NCBI GenBank assembly: GCA_025331125.1
Contig: JAOALB010000087.1
Location: forward strand, 1 to 64,000
Source of the DNA: Mycogone perniciosa
Lineage: Eukaryota; Ascomycota; Sordariomycetes; Hypocreales; Hypocreaceae
Direction: 5' to 3'
DNA: 64,000 nt
The notes under the pieces were generated by a model. That model searched no databases and had not been told where the DNA came from. It saw only the letters and a program-made list of their open reading frames with translations. The translations under genes were made by a program, and so were the position numbers. This document shows, in pieces, positions 46,463 through 59,200 of this stretch (its first letter is position 1; every line of letters begins with the position of its first letter).

Positions 46463-49400
46463 ATGTCTCTCAGAATCACTAGATCTTCGGCCCGTCAAGC
46501 AGCGAGCCTGGCCGCTCAAGCCTCCGCTGCTTCTGCTGCCCACTCCTCCATCCCCGGTGCAACAGACTCCTCAGCTGCTCCTGCCATCACCACACCTCTG
46601 TCACGAAAGCGAAAAGCCTCGGCTAACGACAAGAGCCCTACAATTGTATCACATTCTAGCTCTTCGGGTCGACAGTCCAAGAGACAGAAGATTCCCGGAG
46701 CTGCTGTATCTTCGCCGCACGCCGTAGACACCCCTGTCCGATCGAATCCTCGAAGGAAGGGGAAGGCTCCCAGCGCCATGGACATTGATAGCACTGAGTA
46801 AGCTGGATACATATGGTGCTCCTCTGCTAGATAGTGCCCCACTGACTCATTTGCATAGTACCCCTGCTGGTTCTGCGTCCACTGGGAATACCTCACATTC
46901 TGCCGCGGATGGTAGAAAGTCTACCAGAGGCAAGAGGGTTGCGTCTCGCTCTCAAGGTTTGTTCGCATCCAAAGACTTGCCATCTCTGCTATTACACCAT
47001 GGACTAACCAGGGCTAGTAGAATCGGCAGTCATCTATTCACCCTCAACGCAAAGGCCAGAACGGCATGCAAATGACATCTTCGATGAAGATACGGCCATG
47101 AGTGGTACAGAAGAAAACAGAGGATCTCCACCGCCGCCCCTTCCACCTGCCCCCGTCGATAGCCTTGTCGATGAAAGCGATGATCACAATCATGATGACG
47201 AGGATGATGAAGAGAGAGACGGTGATGATCGCGATGAGGTTGTTGGACATCCAAGATATGACGATAATGAAGACGATGAAGATGACGATGACGAAGATGA
47301 CGATGACGACGACGATCCCTTCAGTGGATTTGGCGGTCCCGGCGGTCCCGATTCCGGGTTATCAAATACTTTGCGAGCTTTGTCAGGTATGATGACAGGG
47401 TTGTCTAGTCGACTTCGGGTGCTCCTTAGCAACCTGAGACAAGACGATCTATCGGTTCAGGTGATTTCTCTCCAAGAGCTGTCAGAAATCCTCTTAGTGT
47501 CCAATGAGGACAGTCTCTCGGGCCATTTCGCGCCTGACGCATTGGTGAAAGAGCTAGTGACCCTGATGACCAAGGAGGAGAGCCCAGAGATCATGCTCCT
47601 AGCTTGTCGCTGTCTTGCCAATCTCATGGAAGCTCTGCCTGCAAGTGTCGCGAACGTCGTGTACGGGAATGCCGTTCCTATTCTTTGCCAGAAATTGCTT
47701 GAGATTTCATTCATAGATCTGGCTGAACAAGCCCTGAGCACCTTGGAGAAGATATCTGCTGAGTATCCCTCGAGCATAGTCCGAGATGGTGGATTAACTG
47801 CTTGTCTATCCTATCTCGATTTTTTTGCAACAAGCACACAGAGGACTGCAGTAACAACTGCGGCAAACTGCTGTCGAAACATCCCAGACGATTCGTTCCC
47901 GGTGGTTAGAGACGTCATGCCTACGCTCCTTAACGTCCTAAACAGTAGCGACCAACGAGTAGTGGAACAGGCCTCTCTCTGTGTTTCGGGTATTGTCGAA
48001 AGTTTTAAATATCATCCCTCAAAACTCGAAGAATTAGTGAGCATCGATCTGCTCCGCGCCATCTTGCGCCTTCTTGTTCCCGGTACAACCAACCTTATTG
48101 GCCCCAACATCCATACCCAATTCCTTCGCGTCCTAGCATTCACGGCACGGGCTAGCCCTCGACTATCGTCTGAACTCATCAAGCTGAACGTGGTTGAAAC
48201 CCTCTACCAAATTCTGACAGGGGTATCTCCGCCAACAGGGACCGAAGATGTGGCATCAAAGTTGGATAGTGTGGTGATTATGCAAGCCCTCGTTCACCGA
48301 CCCCGCGAGCAGATTGTAGAAGCCCTCAACGTTATATGTGAGCTGCTTCCAGGTTTACCTCGAAGGGCAGACCTAGCGATCGATGATTTCGGCGATTTTC
48401 ATACTACAGTTGAGCCTATTACACCATCCTCCACGAGTGGTAGAAGCCGACAAAACCCTGATTATAATCGACTTGAGCTTCTGGAGGACTGCAAAGATCA
48501 AGTTCGCCGTTTTGTGTTGATCATCTTTCCAACGTTGACGGACGCCTTTTCCAGTACGATCAACCTTAGCGTTCGCCAGAAAGTGTTGAATGCTCAACTC
48601 AAGATGCTATCTAACCTGGATGAGAATATTCTCGCCGAAGCACTTACGCCTGTACCCTATGCTTCCTTTCTTGCTTCCATTTTGTCGCAGCAAGACCATC
48701 CCTCTCTCGTGATTCTGGGTCTTCAAGCAACAGAGTTGCTTCTTAGCCGTCTTGACAGTATTTACCGCTATCAGCTATACCGCGAGGGCGTCATCTTCGA
48801 AATCCATAAGCTCGCAACTGAGGAGGAAAATATGGATTCAGGGCACGACATTGTAAATCTCGGGGATGAAGTTAGAGCTCAGCGCGTTTTTGACTCCGGT
48901 GACAACAATACCCAATCATCAGAACGTGATTCTGATGGAGATGAAAACGAAGAAGATGATGGTGGTGAAGAGGACGAAGACGTCGATCAAGACCGCCAAT
49001 CCTCGAACGGTGATGAGGATGATGAGGAGAACGAAGAGAACGAACAGGATCTTAACCCTAGTGATATGTCTCCTGCCAGCTCTCGTGGCTCATCTATGTC
49101 TCTGGATGCGACATCCCATCACTATATTTCCAGTGCTCAGTCAATGAAGTCTCGCATCCGCAATGTCGCCAAGAAATTCCTGGAGATTCACGAGAAGGGA
49201 GGACATGGTCAGTCCATGAGAGCAAAGGCGACAAAGATTATGCATACCTTATCAGAACTAGCGGGAGAGCTTGAAGGCTTTTATTTGATGCGAACGTCGA
49301 CAAATTTGGCGCCTCAACACGGAAGGGTGCTTTTCTCAAAACTAGCCTCATACTTTGATGCCGACATTTTGGAAAGTGTCACAAGTGCAGAGCTTCTCGC

Positions 49401-52400
49401 ATCCGGCATGGTACGCGTGTTACTTGCTGTGTTTAGCAATCCTGATCAAGCACTAGCACAGGCTGCACGGGCAACGTTCTTGGAGATATTTATGGGTCAC
49501 GCCGTCAAGTCCAAGCCTAAAACTGCGACTGTTGAATCGCCAGCAACACCATTCAGCGTGATGATACATAAGCTGCAAGATTTGCTCAGTAGGTCCGAGC
49601 ATTTCGAAGTGATCACTGTGCATCACAACAGCTTCGATGGAAATCGCAGCAGCCCTGCATCGATGTTGGGCAAGCAAATCAGGCTTCGCTTGGTTGCAGA
49701 TGATGAATCGTCAATTCCCCGACCTTACCGGAATATTATGGTCTCTATTCACGCGATCGCTACTTTCAAATCTTTGGATGACTATCTGCGCCCTCGCATC
49801 AGCTTGGCAGAACGGCCACGGGCTTCTCGGAAGGACGGCATTTCTAGGGCTTTGGCAGCAATGGGGGGTATGCCTCCAAGCAGTGCGGCGGCAGCTCATT
49901 CAGCAGAGCTATCGTCGTTTTCGTCAGGCTCCGTTCCTCCTCCACCTCCGCCGCCGCCTCCACCTGCCTCGACCTCTCGATATGCTCGGCAGGTCAAAAA
50001 CAGGCCATTACCACAGTCAAGTGGCGTCTCGACTCCAGATCAATCTGCTGGACCTTCGGGTGAGAAGGGGGTCGTACGACGATCGTTACGACGCCATGGA
50101 GCTTCTACCGGAACCTCAACCTCCCCACGCCCTCCACCGGATCAAAATGAAACTCCTCAAAATACCTTAGAATGCGCAGAGGAGAAGCAGCTGACAGATG
50201 AAGACGATGCGGGGGATAGCAGCGCTTTGGATGCCATTGTAGGGGAAGTTGACGAAGATACGGAAGACGGAGAAACTCCAGATCCCTCTGCCATTAATAT
50301 GGAAGTCGCTTCTGGGGGCAATATCATGGCCCGGAAGGACGACGGAACAAGAGTATCCACACCAGCAGGATCGAGTCTCAATAGCCATAGTGGTAATCCA
50401 CTATTGTCAGAACACAGCACTCCGACACCCTCAAATTCCTCATCCCGACCGATGTCGTACGCCTCTGTACTTCAAACTGTTGCCCAAGATTGGCACATTG
50501 AATTCAGCTTCGACGGCAGAGTAATTCCCAATGAAACCACTATATATCGTGCAGTTCACACCTCAACTTCCAATTCGGATGACCAGCTCAGTCGGAGCGT
50601 TTGGTCTGCCACACACTCCATCAAGTTTCGACGGGTTTCTGGGCCGCCATCTGCCGGTCCCCCCATTTCCAGTTCCGAGGCTGAGGGTGAAGCTGAAGAC
50701 GGAATCCCTGCGTCACTGGCAAAGCACCCAACGACCGCTTCCATTTTGCAACTCCTGAATATCCTGCATGAGCTAAATACCAACATTGAGGATGTATTGG
50801 TTGGGGATAGGGACAGCATTGTTAGCCTCCACGTCGAACCCTTGGCTCAGTTTGTGAACACCAAACTCACTGCAAAACTCAACCGTCAGCTCGAGGAACC
50901 ATTAATCGTTGCGAGCAGTTGCTTGCCTAGCTGGTCTGAGGATTTGGCACGCCTCTATCCCTTTCTCTTTCCGTTTGAAACTCGCCATCTCTTCCTCCAG
51001 TCCACGTCGTTTGGATATGCCCGATCGATGGCAAGGTGGCAGAGCGCGCAGGGAGAAGAGAATCGCCGAGATCGCAACAATGAGCGGCCGTTCCTTGGCC
51101 GCCTTCAAAGACAGAAAGTGCGAATTTCTCGAGTCAAAGTTCTGGAGTCAGCTCTGAAGGTAATGGAGCTGTATGGTGCCTCTCAGAGCATTTTGGAAGT
51201 CGAATACTTTGAGGAAGTTGGGACTGGCCTGGGACCGACACTCGAATTCTATTCGACAGTATCAAAGGAGTTTTCCAAAAAGAAGATCAAGCTTTGGCGT
51301 GAAGTGGACTCTGTTGGATCTGACGAGTTCATCACTGGCCAGACTGGCCTCTTTCCTCGCCCGCTAAGCAGCGAAGAAGTCACCGCGCCAAATGGAAAGC
51401 GAATCCTTCATTTATTCAAGATCCTTGGCAAGTTTGTAGCCCGATCTATGATCGACTCCCGCATCATCGACATTCACTTCAATCCGATATTTTTCAAAAT
51501 TGGCGAGGCCGCATCAACTGGCGTCAAACCGTCTCTGAGGGCGGTAAAAATCGTCGACCCGGGTCTTGCTCGTTCACTAAAAACTATCCAGAAGTTTGCC
51601 TTGGCAAAGAAGAAGATTGACCAAGATCCCAATCGTACGCCAGCACAAAAAGTGGCTGATACTGAAAAGATCGTCATCGATAATATGAGGCTTGATGATC
51701 TCTGTCTGGATTTTACTTTGCCTGGATACCCTGATCTTGAACTCGAGGATAATGGTTCTCATAAGCGTGTCACAATTGAAAATGTTGACTCATACTTGGA
51801 AAAAGTTATCGACATGACACTAGGATCTGGCGTTCGGCATCAGATCGATGCCTTTCGTGCAGGCTTCTCTCAAGTCTTCCCCTATTCCGCACTGAAGGCT
51901 TTTACCCCCGGTGAATTAGTCTCTTTATTCGGGCAGGTAGAGGAAGACTGGAGCCTTGAGAGTACGTATTTGCTAACCCCTCGATTTTTGGTATGGACGG
52001 TTTTGCTCACTGAAAACTAGCACTTCTGGACTCCATTAAAGCAGACCACGGGTATAACATGGACAGTCGGAGTGTGAGAAACTTGCTCCAGACCATGAGT
52101 GAGCTCGACTTGAAGCAACGCCGAGATTTCTTGCAATTCACCACTGGCAGCCCAAAGCTTCCAATCGGGGGTATGTTACAGGACTTGGTTTCGTATGAAT
52201 ACGCGCTAACCAGATATCAGGATTCAAAAGCTTGACCCCGATGTTCACCGTGGTGTGCAAACCAAGTGAATCCCCATACACATCTGATGACTACCTCCCT
52301 AGTGTCATGACATGCGTCAATTATTTGAAGCTCCCAGACTATACAACTATAGGCACTCTCAAAAAGCAACTATTTATGGCAATCAAGGAGGGCCAAGGGG

Positions 52401-52417
52401 CTTTCCATTTGTCATAG
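46463..52417 (+). CDS. UFD4: HECT E3 ubiquitin ligase, UFD4/TRIP12 type
   Basis: Exons are 46463-46797, 46859-46956, 47012-51961, 52021-52170 and 52221-52417, giving about 1909 residues. It acts in the ubiquitin-fusion and N-degron pathways. The N-terminus is Ser/Ala-rich with a basic KRKASANDK block. Next come PPPPLPPAP and an extreme Asp/Glu tract coded by GAT/GAC/GAA (about 47165-47320). Armadillo-like repeats follow (LRVLLSNLRQDDLSVQVISL through ~residue 640). A second acidic tract lies near 48900-49060, and a polyproline run (ten Pro) near 49937. The HECT domain starts around FEEVGTGLGPTLEFY and ends with catalytic Cys1876 in PSVMTCVNYLKLPDY. The small third intron and terminal exons are essential, since the long frame alone ends before the catalytic cysteine. 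Intron 2 has two possible in-frame acceptors (47011 or 47017). Confidence 0.94.
47165..47325 (+). repeat. Coding GAT/GAC/GAA/GAG tract in the HECT ligase
   Basis: A purine-rich run of Asp and Glu codons, almost uninterrupted from 47269 to 47318, encodes an acidic patch. It is a trinucleotide-type microsatellite and a likely site of length variation. The antisense frames give long Ser runs. Confidence 0.8.
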
Positions 52418-53058
52418 ACGGTGCGAGTCTGTCATCAAAAATGATACCATGGCACAATCATACCCCTGTCACTTTTCACCACTTGCCGACTTCGAACCCC
52501 GGATCGTTCTTCACTACCGAGGAATGTCAATAAGCCGTATGCATGAAGTCTTTGGGTTTATTTATACAATGATTACATGGCACGATTAAGTTAAAGCGTC
52601 TTGGGAGATGGGATAGATAGGTCAACTCCTCATACGCGCTCTTAGTATAGGAAAGGGTTTTTTTACGGCGTAGGGTGATTCATCTGGAGCTTTGGGAAAA
52701 GTCTGACCGATTTCATGGCCACTCATGTTATGCACGCGTAAGCTGATTAAGTAGAAGGTGGTGATGAAAATGAAGTTCGTTTCCTTGGAACCCTTTCGCC
52801 TTTTTCTCTTCTCGCATGTGATATTTAGCATAACTAGCAGTTGGACACAATAATGCCAACAATACTAGAATTAAGATGGTCTTGTCTGCAAATCTACCAC
52901 CTCAGTCAAACCTGTCTCATTATGGATAACATCTCGCCGTTCTATTGTTGCTGAACCTGCATCCATTGTTCATGGTCTCATTTATTGCGAAGGCTGGGTG
53001 GTTCTTATTCAGTGGAGTCCCAAGTAGCTATGTAGCAATGTGGCTAAATCGTCTTCAT
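52418..53058. other. Intergenic between convergent genes
   Basis: About 640 bases follow the HECT ligase stop. No gene, RNA or repeat is evident. Confidence 0.5.
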
Positions 53059-55659
53059 CTAACCGAGGCCCCTCAGGGTATCCTCGACCTCGTCGTCCGA
53101 ATCCCAGATCTCGAGTGGCAACCGTGGGCCATCGCAGATCAAACTATCAGACAGCATTTGGCTCTTGGTTAAGAGCTGAGAGGGGCCAAGTTGACTGATG
53201 CTGTTTGGGAGGACGATTACAGAGCCTCCATGGTCTTGAAAGGTTAGACTGCTACCACAAGAGCAGGATTGGTCATGATGAGCCTGGTGAGACAAGCAAG
53301 ATTGACTCTCAGGGGCAGTGGCCTGGGAGTTAGTGGTGGCTTGGGAGGGTATTGGCTGGGGGTTGCTGCCTTGGGATCCGGGATGACCACAAGCACTATG
53401 ACCACGCGGAAGGTCTGCGTTTGTGTTAGGACACCGAATTTTCATGGATGAAGACGCGGTGGTGGGGTCAGATAGCGAGAATTGCACACAATGGGCGAGG
53501 TCGCCCTGAATCTGAGCTGCAACTTCCTGAGATACAGTAGGGCTGATGGTCGATGCGTTCTCCTCAACTTGATCATCCATTTGATCTTGGCCATCGCCGT
53601 GCGGCTTTTCTCTTTCGCTATAGCTCTTGTAAGACAATTTGTTATCATTCTCAAAGATAGCATGCCTGAGATTCCATAGCAGTTGTCCCACAACAGCGGG
53701 CGGCAAATAAGAGTAGCGCCGGATCCGTCCGTCTATCCACCCTTCTTCTTGCATGTCATCGCCCCCCACTGGGTTGTTCAACTCATACACCTGATCAAGG
53801 CGGTACGCCCACGTCGTCCCACGAGGCTCACCTGGCTCGACACAAGCCATGTAGTGGAGCAGAGAGCCATCAAATAGCCAGAACCGCACAACTTGCTTCG
53901 GGATTTTGTGCGGCAGACAAAGGTGGACCTCATAGCCGCCAAGTACGGAGTCGAGTGTTTTAGAAGGGATAGGAAGGAGTATATCGGTACGGGCGGACGC
54001 AGGCGGGAAAGACTGGAGGATTTGCAGGGGTACGCGCTGAGATTCAAAAGGCTGGCTATACAGCGGTACGCGTTCGGATGCCGGACAACGGATAGGCCTG
54101 CGAACAGGATTGACTCTGCATTCAGTCTCGGGCTTCGTATTTATGTGGGAAGATGGTAAAGACCCAAGAGGTTGGCCTCTATATATTCCAAATTTCTCCT
54201 TCTGCGTCCTAGGCACTTGCCTTGTATAGGAAGCTGTATTTGAGGTAACCCGTGGTAACGGACATGACGCCAACGGAGATGACGTACATGTTGGGCTTGT
54301 TTTGTCATGCCCAAGAGATGCGAGCTCCTCTAATACTAGCTGAGTCTCAATGCCAGTAATGAACCCATCTTCCCCTTCTACATCCTGACCTTGGAGATCA
54401 TCATCATCATCGTCGTCGTCTTCGTCAGAGTCGGGTATCTCTCGAAGGTCGATGATAGCTGTTGGTATTTGAGGGTTCTGACTCCGACATGATGTTTGAT
54501 CATTATTACCGACGTCCGGTAGGATCAGTTTGCTGCCGGCGTCATTGGCAAGCAGCTTTGGCAAACCCACTGTAAGACTCAACACGCCAGATTTCGTGCC
54601 AGTAAACGAGGACAGGACTTCTTCCCCCTGACTTTCTCCAAATTGGCTTCGCTGAAAAGAGCTTTTCGATGGTGTTTGAGTACGAGAGTGCCAGTTCTCA
54701 GTAGCAAAAGAGTCCTCGATCACCAAAGTAGTAGTATTTCTTGCAGATTGTTTGGGTTTACCTGTCAACTCCTTTGGCATAGGGGTAGTTTCAAGAGAAG
54801 AGATTCCGTTAAGAGGCGAGATTTGTTTTTCCGAGGGGGCGTATCGCACGACCTGGGACGTAGAGGGTATGGAATATCCTCCAGAAGAGGGCATCTCCAG
54901 TCTGGTGAGCTGGGACTTTACTGGAGTCTGTGGTATGACCGACTCTTCGCGAGAAGGGCAAGACTTAGTTGCCCCACTGGCAAAGGCCACTGATTTTGAG
55001 GAAGAAGGGCTGTGTTTCATTGCACTATAATTCACCATGGCGGTAGTCCGAGTGTTTGGGCTATGCGGCTCCCCAAGCCAATCTAGGAAGCCCCCATCGA
55101 CATCGTCCTCTGAATCCGAATTTGCGATGAAGGAACCTCGCCCTAAGAATTGAGTCAAAGTTTGTGTATGATATCCTGATGTAGGGGGGTCGTCCATTGG
55201 TTGCCGTCTTGATGTAATATTCTTCTTCTTGACCGGTGTTCCCTCTTCCTCGTCGCTAGGTGTTTGTCTCCTCTTACGCGCTTCAACGCTGGGCCTCGTC
55301 CATCGCTTTGGTGATTTTGATTTGGAATATAGTTCATCATCGGTGTCTCTCCCGTCTTCATGTGCTTCAGACTTGCCCTTAGCGCCATCGCTTTGAGCGT
55401 GTTGATCCTCCTTGTCATCACCAGTCCCTTCCGAGTCGGCATCGCTAAGCAAAACGGGGTCCTCTCCAAAACTTGACACGAAATCAATCTGCGTCAGGGT
55501 CTGTTGCTTCAAGCCAGCCTTTCCCTCACGTTTTTTCCGTTTCCCATATGTTCGAACGACTTTTCTTCGTGAAGGGAACTGTACTTGCTTGAGTGAGGGT
55601 GATGAATGGTAGACTCGGCCTTCTGGAGGTGCACCACGGGACCGTGTTTCCGGGGCCAT
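53059..55659 (-). CDS. Acidic disordered protein with QTLTQ motifs and possible ASCH-like end
   Basis: One exon, 866 residues, starts at MAPETRSRGAPPEG; frame above it lacks support. Two similar motifs, KQQTLTQIDFVSSF (~48-61) and YHTQTLTQFLGRGSFI (~175-190), resemble PCNA-interacting (PIP-like) peptides: Gln, a hydrophobic at +3 and an aromatic later. A hydrophobic-acidic string AIIDLREIPDSDEDDD looks like a SUMO-interaction motif. The middle is disordered. Residues ~600-750 look folded: RTDILLPIPSKTLDSVLGGY, VVRFWLFDGSLLHYMACVEP and WAYRLDQVYELNNPVGG. Their strand pattern recalls ASCH/PUA-like domains, though the usual charged nucleic-acid loop differs. I know no named homologue. The combination hints at a chromatin or replication role, which is inference. 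Confidence 0.8.
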   Translation of the reverse strand: MAPETRSRGAPPEGRVYHSSPSLKQVQFPSRRKVVRTYGKRKKREGKAGLKQQTLTQIDFVSSFGEDPVLLSDADSEGTGDDKEDQHAQSDGAKGKSEAHEDGRDTDDELYSKSKSPKRWTRPSVEARKRRQTPSDEEEGTPVKKKNITSRRQPMDDPPTSGYHTQTLTQFLGRGSFIANSDSEDDVDGGFLDWLGEPHSPNTRTTAMVNYSAMKHSPSSSKSVAFASGATKSCPSREESVIPQTPVKSQLTRLEMPSSGGYSIPSTSQVVRYAPSEKQISPLNGISSLETTPMPKELTGKPKQSARNTTTLVIEDSFATENWHSRTQTPSKSSFQRSQFGESQGEEVLSSFTGTKSGVLSLTVGLPKLLANDAGSKLILPDVGNNDQTSCRSQNPQIPTAIIDLREIPDSDEDDDDDDDDLQGQDVEGEDGFITGIETQLVLEELASLGHDKTSPTCTSSPLASCPLPRVTSNTASYTRQVPRTQKEKFGIYRGQPLGSLPSSHINTKPETECRVNPVRRPIRCPASERVPLYSQPFESQRVPLQILQSFPPASARTDILLPIPSKTLDSVLGGYEVHLCLPHKIPKQVVRFWLFDGSLLHYMACVEPGEPRGTTWAYRLDQVYELNNPVGGDDMQEEGWIDGRIRRYSYLPPAVVGQLLWNLRHAIFENDNKLSYKSYSEREKPHGDGQDQMDDQVEENASTISPTVSQEVAAQIQGDLAHCVQFSLSDPTTASSSMKIRCPNTNADLPRGHSACGHPGSQGSNPQPIPSQATTNSQATAPESQSCLSHQAHHDQSCSCGSSLTFQDHGGSVIVLPNSISQLGPSQLLTKSQMLSDSLICDGPRLPLEIWDSDDEVEDTLRGLG

Positions 55660-56247
55660 GGCCCTTGTCGAGGAAGATGAAATAACTATCAATCCGTAGG
55701 CTTTCTGCCAGAAATAAAAATGGACACCTAGAGTCAAGCTAGGCAATAATCCATCACGAACGGAGTACAGATAGTAGATGCTGGTGTAGTGCTGCCAGTA
55801 GTAGTACGTTGCAATTAGTGTGGCATGTGGCATGTGTGAGACGCGTGGAGACGCGTTAATTGAACCAAGGGCCATCACGGAGTATTATGCAGTAGTATTA
55901 ATAAGCCGGACGTCTAGTCTACTATCTATGTACCCTTTCTTGATCGCAAGTGTGAGTAATCTGCACTTCATAGAGGCAGAAGCATGGAAGCATATTGTAC
56001 GTTGGATTCAATAAGTATTCTACACGATGTTAGGTAGTGATATGCGCGAGTTGCCCGCTTACAAGGAACCAAAGCGAGTAGAACTCCAGTTTACTGAGTT
56101 TATCATACACGTCAACGAGATACATCCTATCACTTTCCTCGAACACCTAGGCATCATCGTAAAAGTGCAATGAAGAACTCGTCATATACCTTACAAGAAT
56201 TTCGGTTCTGGTTGTGGGAGCCCAAGCCTCTCTTTTCAAACTATCCA
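55660..56247. promoter_or_regulatory. Upstream region of the QTLTQ-motif gene
   Basis: About 590 bases lie between this gene's start and the stop of the Sec3 gene on the same strand. ACGGAGTAC words occur at 55761 and 55878. Nothing else is seen. Confidence 0.45.
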
Positions 56248-59200
56248 TCATCGGAAAGCCGCCTTGACATCCGCCCTCGGCCATTCAAACGACACATCTC
56301 CGCCATAAACGTCAGTCGTCACTCGCCCTATCCGGCCTTCCACGTCAACATAGAATTCTTCGCATTCCTTCAGCACCTTTGCTACCAGTCCTCGGCTCAG
56401 TGCAGGATCATCTGCATCCCCAAAGTGCTTCTCTACACGTTTCCGCAGCGCCTCGATCCCCTTGCGTACCTCCTTTGAGTCATAGGAACCAAGTATCTTG
56501 TTGAAGATGGTCTTGCTATTTGAAGGCAGTCGCGCTATCATCATTGCGGACTTTCCGGTCTGCAGTTGCGCCTCGATGTTCTCAAGGTGTTCTAGGAGTT
56601 TACCCAGAGGTCTTCGCATCACTGCATTCAGGTATAGCCCCATATGCTCATGATACTCATTATTCGCCTGTTCTTTCCATTCTTCCAGTATCTCCAGGCC
56701 ACGAGTATCAGTCTCTTCGAGGAAATGATTCATGTTCTCGATTAAGAGAATATGGAAGTTGAGGGCCTCCTTGTCTTCAGGGTCCGCTGCTCCACTCGCG
56801 ATTCCAACTGCCGGATGCTCCCGTGCAATCACCATTAGCGAGTCAAACATCGTCTTCAAAATGCGGTCGTATTCCCGATCCACAGTGCGCCGCAGCACTA
56901 GGTTTTGGTCCATCCCCGTAAGCATGTTCTCGACGGCTGTCATAAATGGCGGGAACACTCGAATAAAGGAAATGACGCCCTTGCGCTTGTTTATCTTAAC
57001 CTTGGTTTCCTCAATCGCCCGGATCTGCTCATCAACGAATTTCCTAAAACGGCCTTCCAAGCCGCCATGCAATTTCTGAAGGAGTGTGTTTAGGAAGTCT
57101 TGGTTTGATTGACCCATTTCGGCCAACTTCTTTTCCAGTGTGACAAGTACCCCAACTCCCTGCCTGTGATCATAGTTAGCTTCCAATACCATATTTCGCA
57201 GAGCCATCTTACTTACAGAGGGTCTTGTGCAATACCCCAGTCCATGAGTCTCTGCAGTTCTGCCTCGAGGAAAACAAAAATGGCCTCCATCGACTTCGTT
57301 ACATTACGAGCAAGTTCACGATCAGGCTCCATAAGTCTATGTCGCTTTAGATCTCCCCCTCGCCGGTCTCGAGGTGCGCATGCCGCAACTGCATCGGAAA
57401 AGTCTGTATGTTCCAGCGTTGTTGCATGGAAGAAGTCAATGATGAAGTTCTGTTCCATTTCAACCAATGGCAGGAGGTCCTCTAGAACTCCAGAAAAGAC
57501 TTCGTACGGCAGGCTTCTGGTGTCAGTCCCACTCTTGTCGATATGTACCCGATTACCACCATCTGCCAGTGGTGAGCGCAAGGCCCTGGCTATTGTTTGG
57601 CTTCGTTTGACCGTCAACTTTCGCGCCGTGGTAGCCACCCCTTCCTGTTGCTTCTCGACCTGAGATGAGAAGAGCAGCTCTGCTTCTTCTCCCGTCAGTT
57701 TTCGCGCGTTTTTACGCCAAAGACTAACAACATTTTGGAATTCATGTTTATACACAGGATGGCTCTTTTGCCTGTAAATCTCGAGAAGACGATTCCAGTT
57801 GCCCGTATCTGCGGTTTTGGCGTAGAGCATCAATGGACTATATTTCCAAAGAAGGTCCCTTCCGACATCATGGTGAGCGGCGTCGACCTTCTTTGATAGA
57901 GCGCCATCCAATGCACGTTTCGTTTCGACATAAGCCTCCTCAAACTGCCTGGTCATGAAATCAAGCAGCCTTTGCATGAAATAACTGCTCTCTTGCAGGT
58001 ACATCTCCTTCTTCTCCTGCACAATCCTCATCTTTCCGTAATCGCTGTTCAGGCCCAGGCTCTGATCTGAGTCAAATGTGGCATCCACTGTCTTCCCAGG
58101 TTCACTGTCCCCGAGAGAAGGATCGATCTTACTCATAGCTTTAAAGAGAGTTACAAGGGAGGATTCGACGTCCTCTAATCCGCGTAAGTTCTCGAGCGGC
58201 GCTTGCCGAAGCGCTTGGAGATCACTAGAGGTAATCGCGCAGGTTTCAAGAAGTGACTCGAGTTCTTTCTTCAGTAACTTTTGGTTGGCGGTTTGCACTT
58301 GCAATCCCTGGCCCTGGGCTTCGATGTAAGCAATGTCATCGGAAAGTGTCTGAGAGATGTCAGCGAAATACGAGAGATCAGGGGCGAGGAGAAATCTACC
58401 GAAAGCTCGACGGAGTATAACGTGAGTAAGTTATCTAATTCCTCGCACTCTGCCATGGCAAGGTCAATACCGCGTTTGATGGCATCCACCCTCTCATCCT
58501 CCTCTCGAAACCGCGCTAGCCATCCGCCTGCTTGTGCCGTATTTAGCTCTCGGTCCAGATCGCTCTTCAGGTCTTCAATGTTTCGGGAGCGCATCTGCTC
58601 GCCTGGAACCCAACCGAAAAAGTCAAGCCACTTGCCAAACTCTCCACTCCTGTGGTCCAAAATGGTCGGGTCAGCACCCAATGTTTGAAGATACCGGGCG
58701 TCATGTCCAACAGCCGCGGAGCGGCGAGGAGCCTCCTTTGGAGCCTCCGTGGCATTCTTAACTTCGTCTACTGGTGCATGTAAACTAGTAGGACGGCTGG
58801 AGTTGGGCACTGTTATTTTGACCTCGGGCATAGCCGAGCTACGGTCAGTAGGTTTGTGAGGCTCAGGAGTCGGTGTACTTGTGTCCCTTGAGGCTGGTCG
58901 CGCTGGTGCCGGTACAACACTTGTGATACCATCTGGGCCATCATGGGGTTTACTCTGTGCGTGTCGAAGGCGTTCCCCTGCCCCCCCAGGACGTGGTCGG
59001 AATGCACTCGCAGTAGATGCGGCTTTCCAGAGAGCGCCTGCAATATCCCCTTTGGATTTCTTCGACTTGATCATTGGCCCTAGTCCTGGTCGCGCTTCCT
59101 CTTCAGGCACCGCCGGTGCTTCTTCGGGCACTGGGATATCACTCATTGCTGTGTGGTGTAGGGCAGACGTGTCTGTTAACAAAGCACAAGGTGTGCTATT

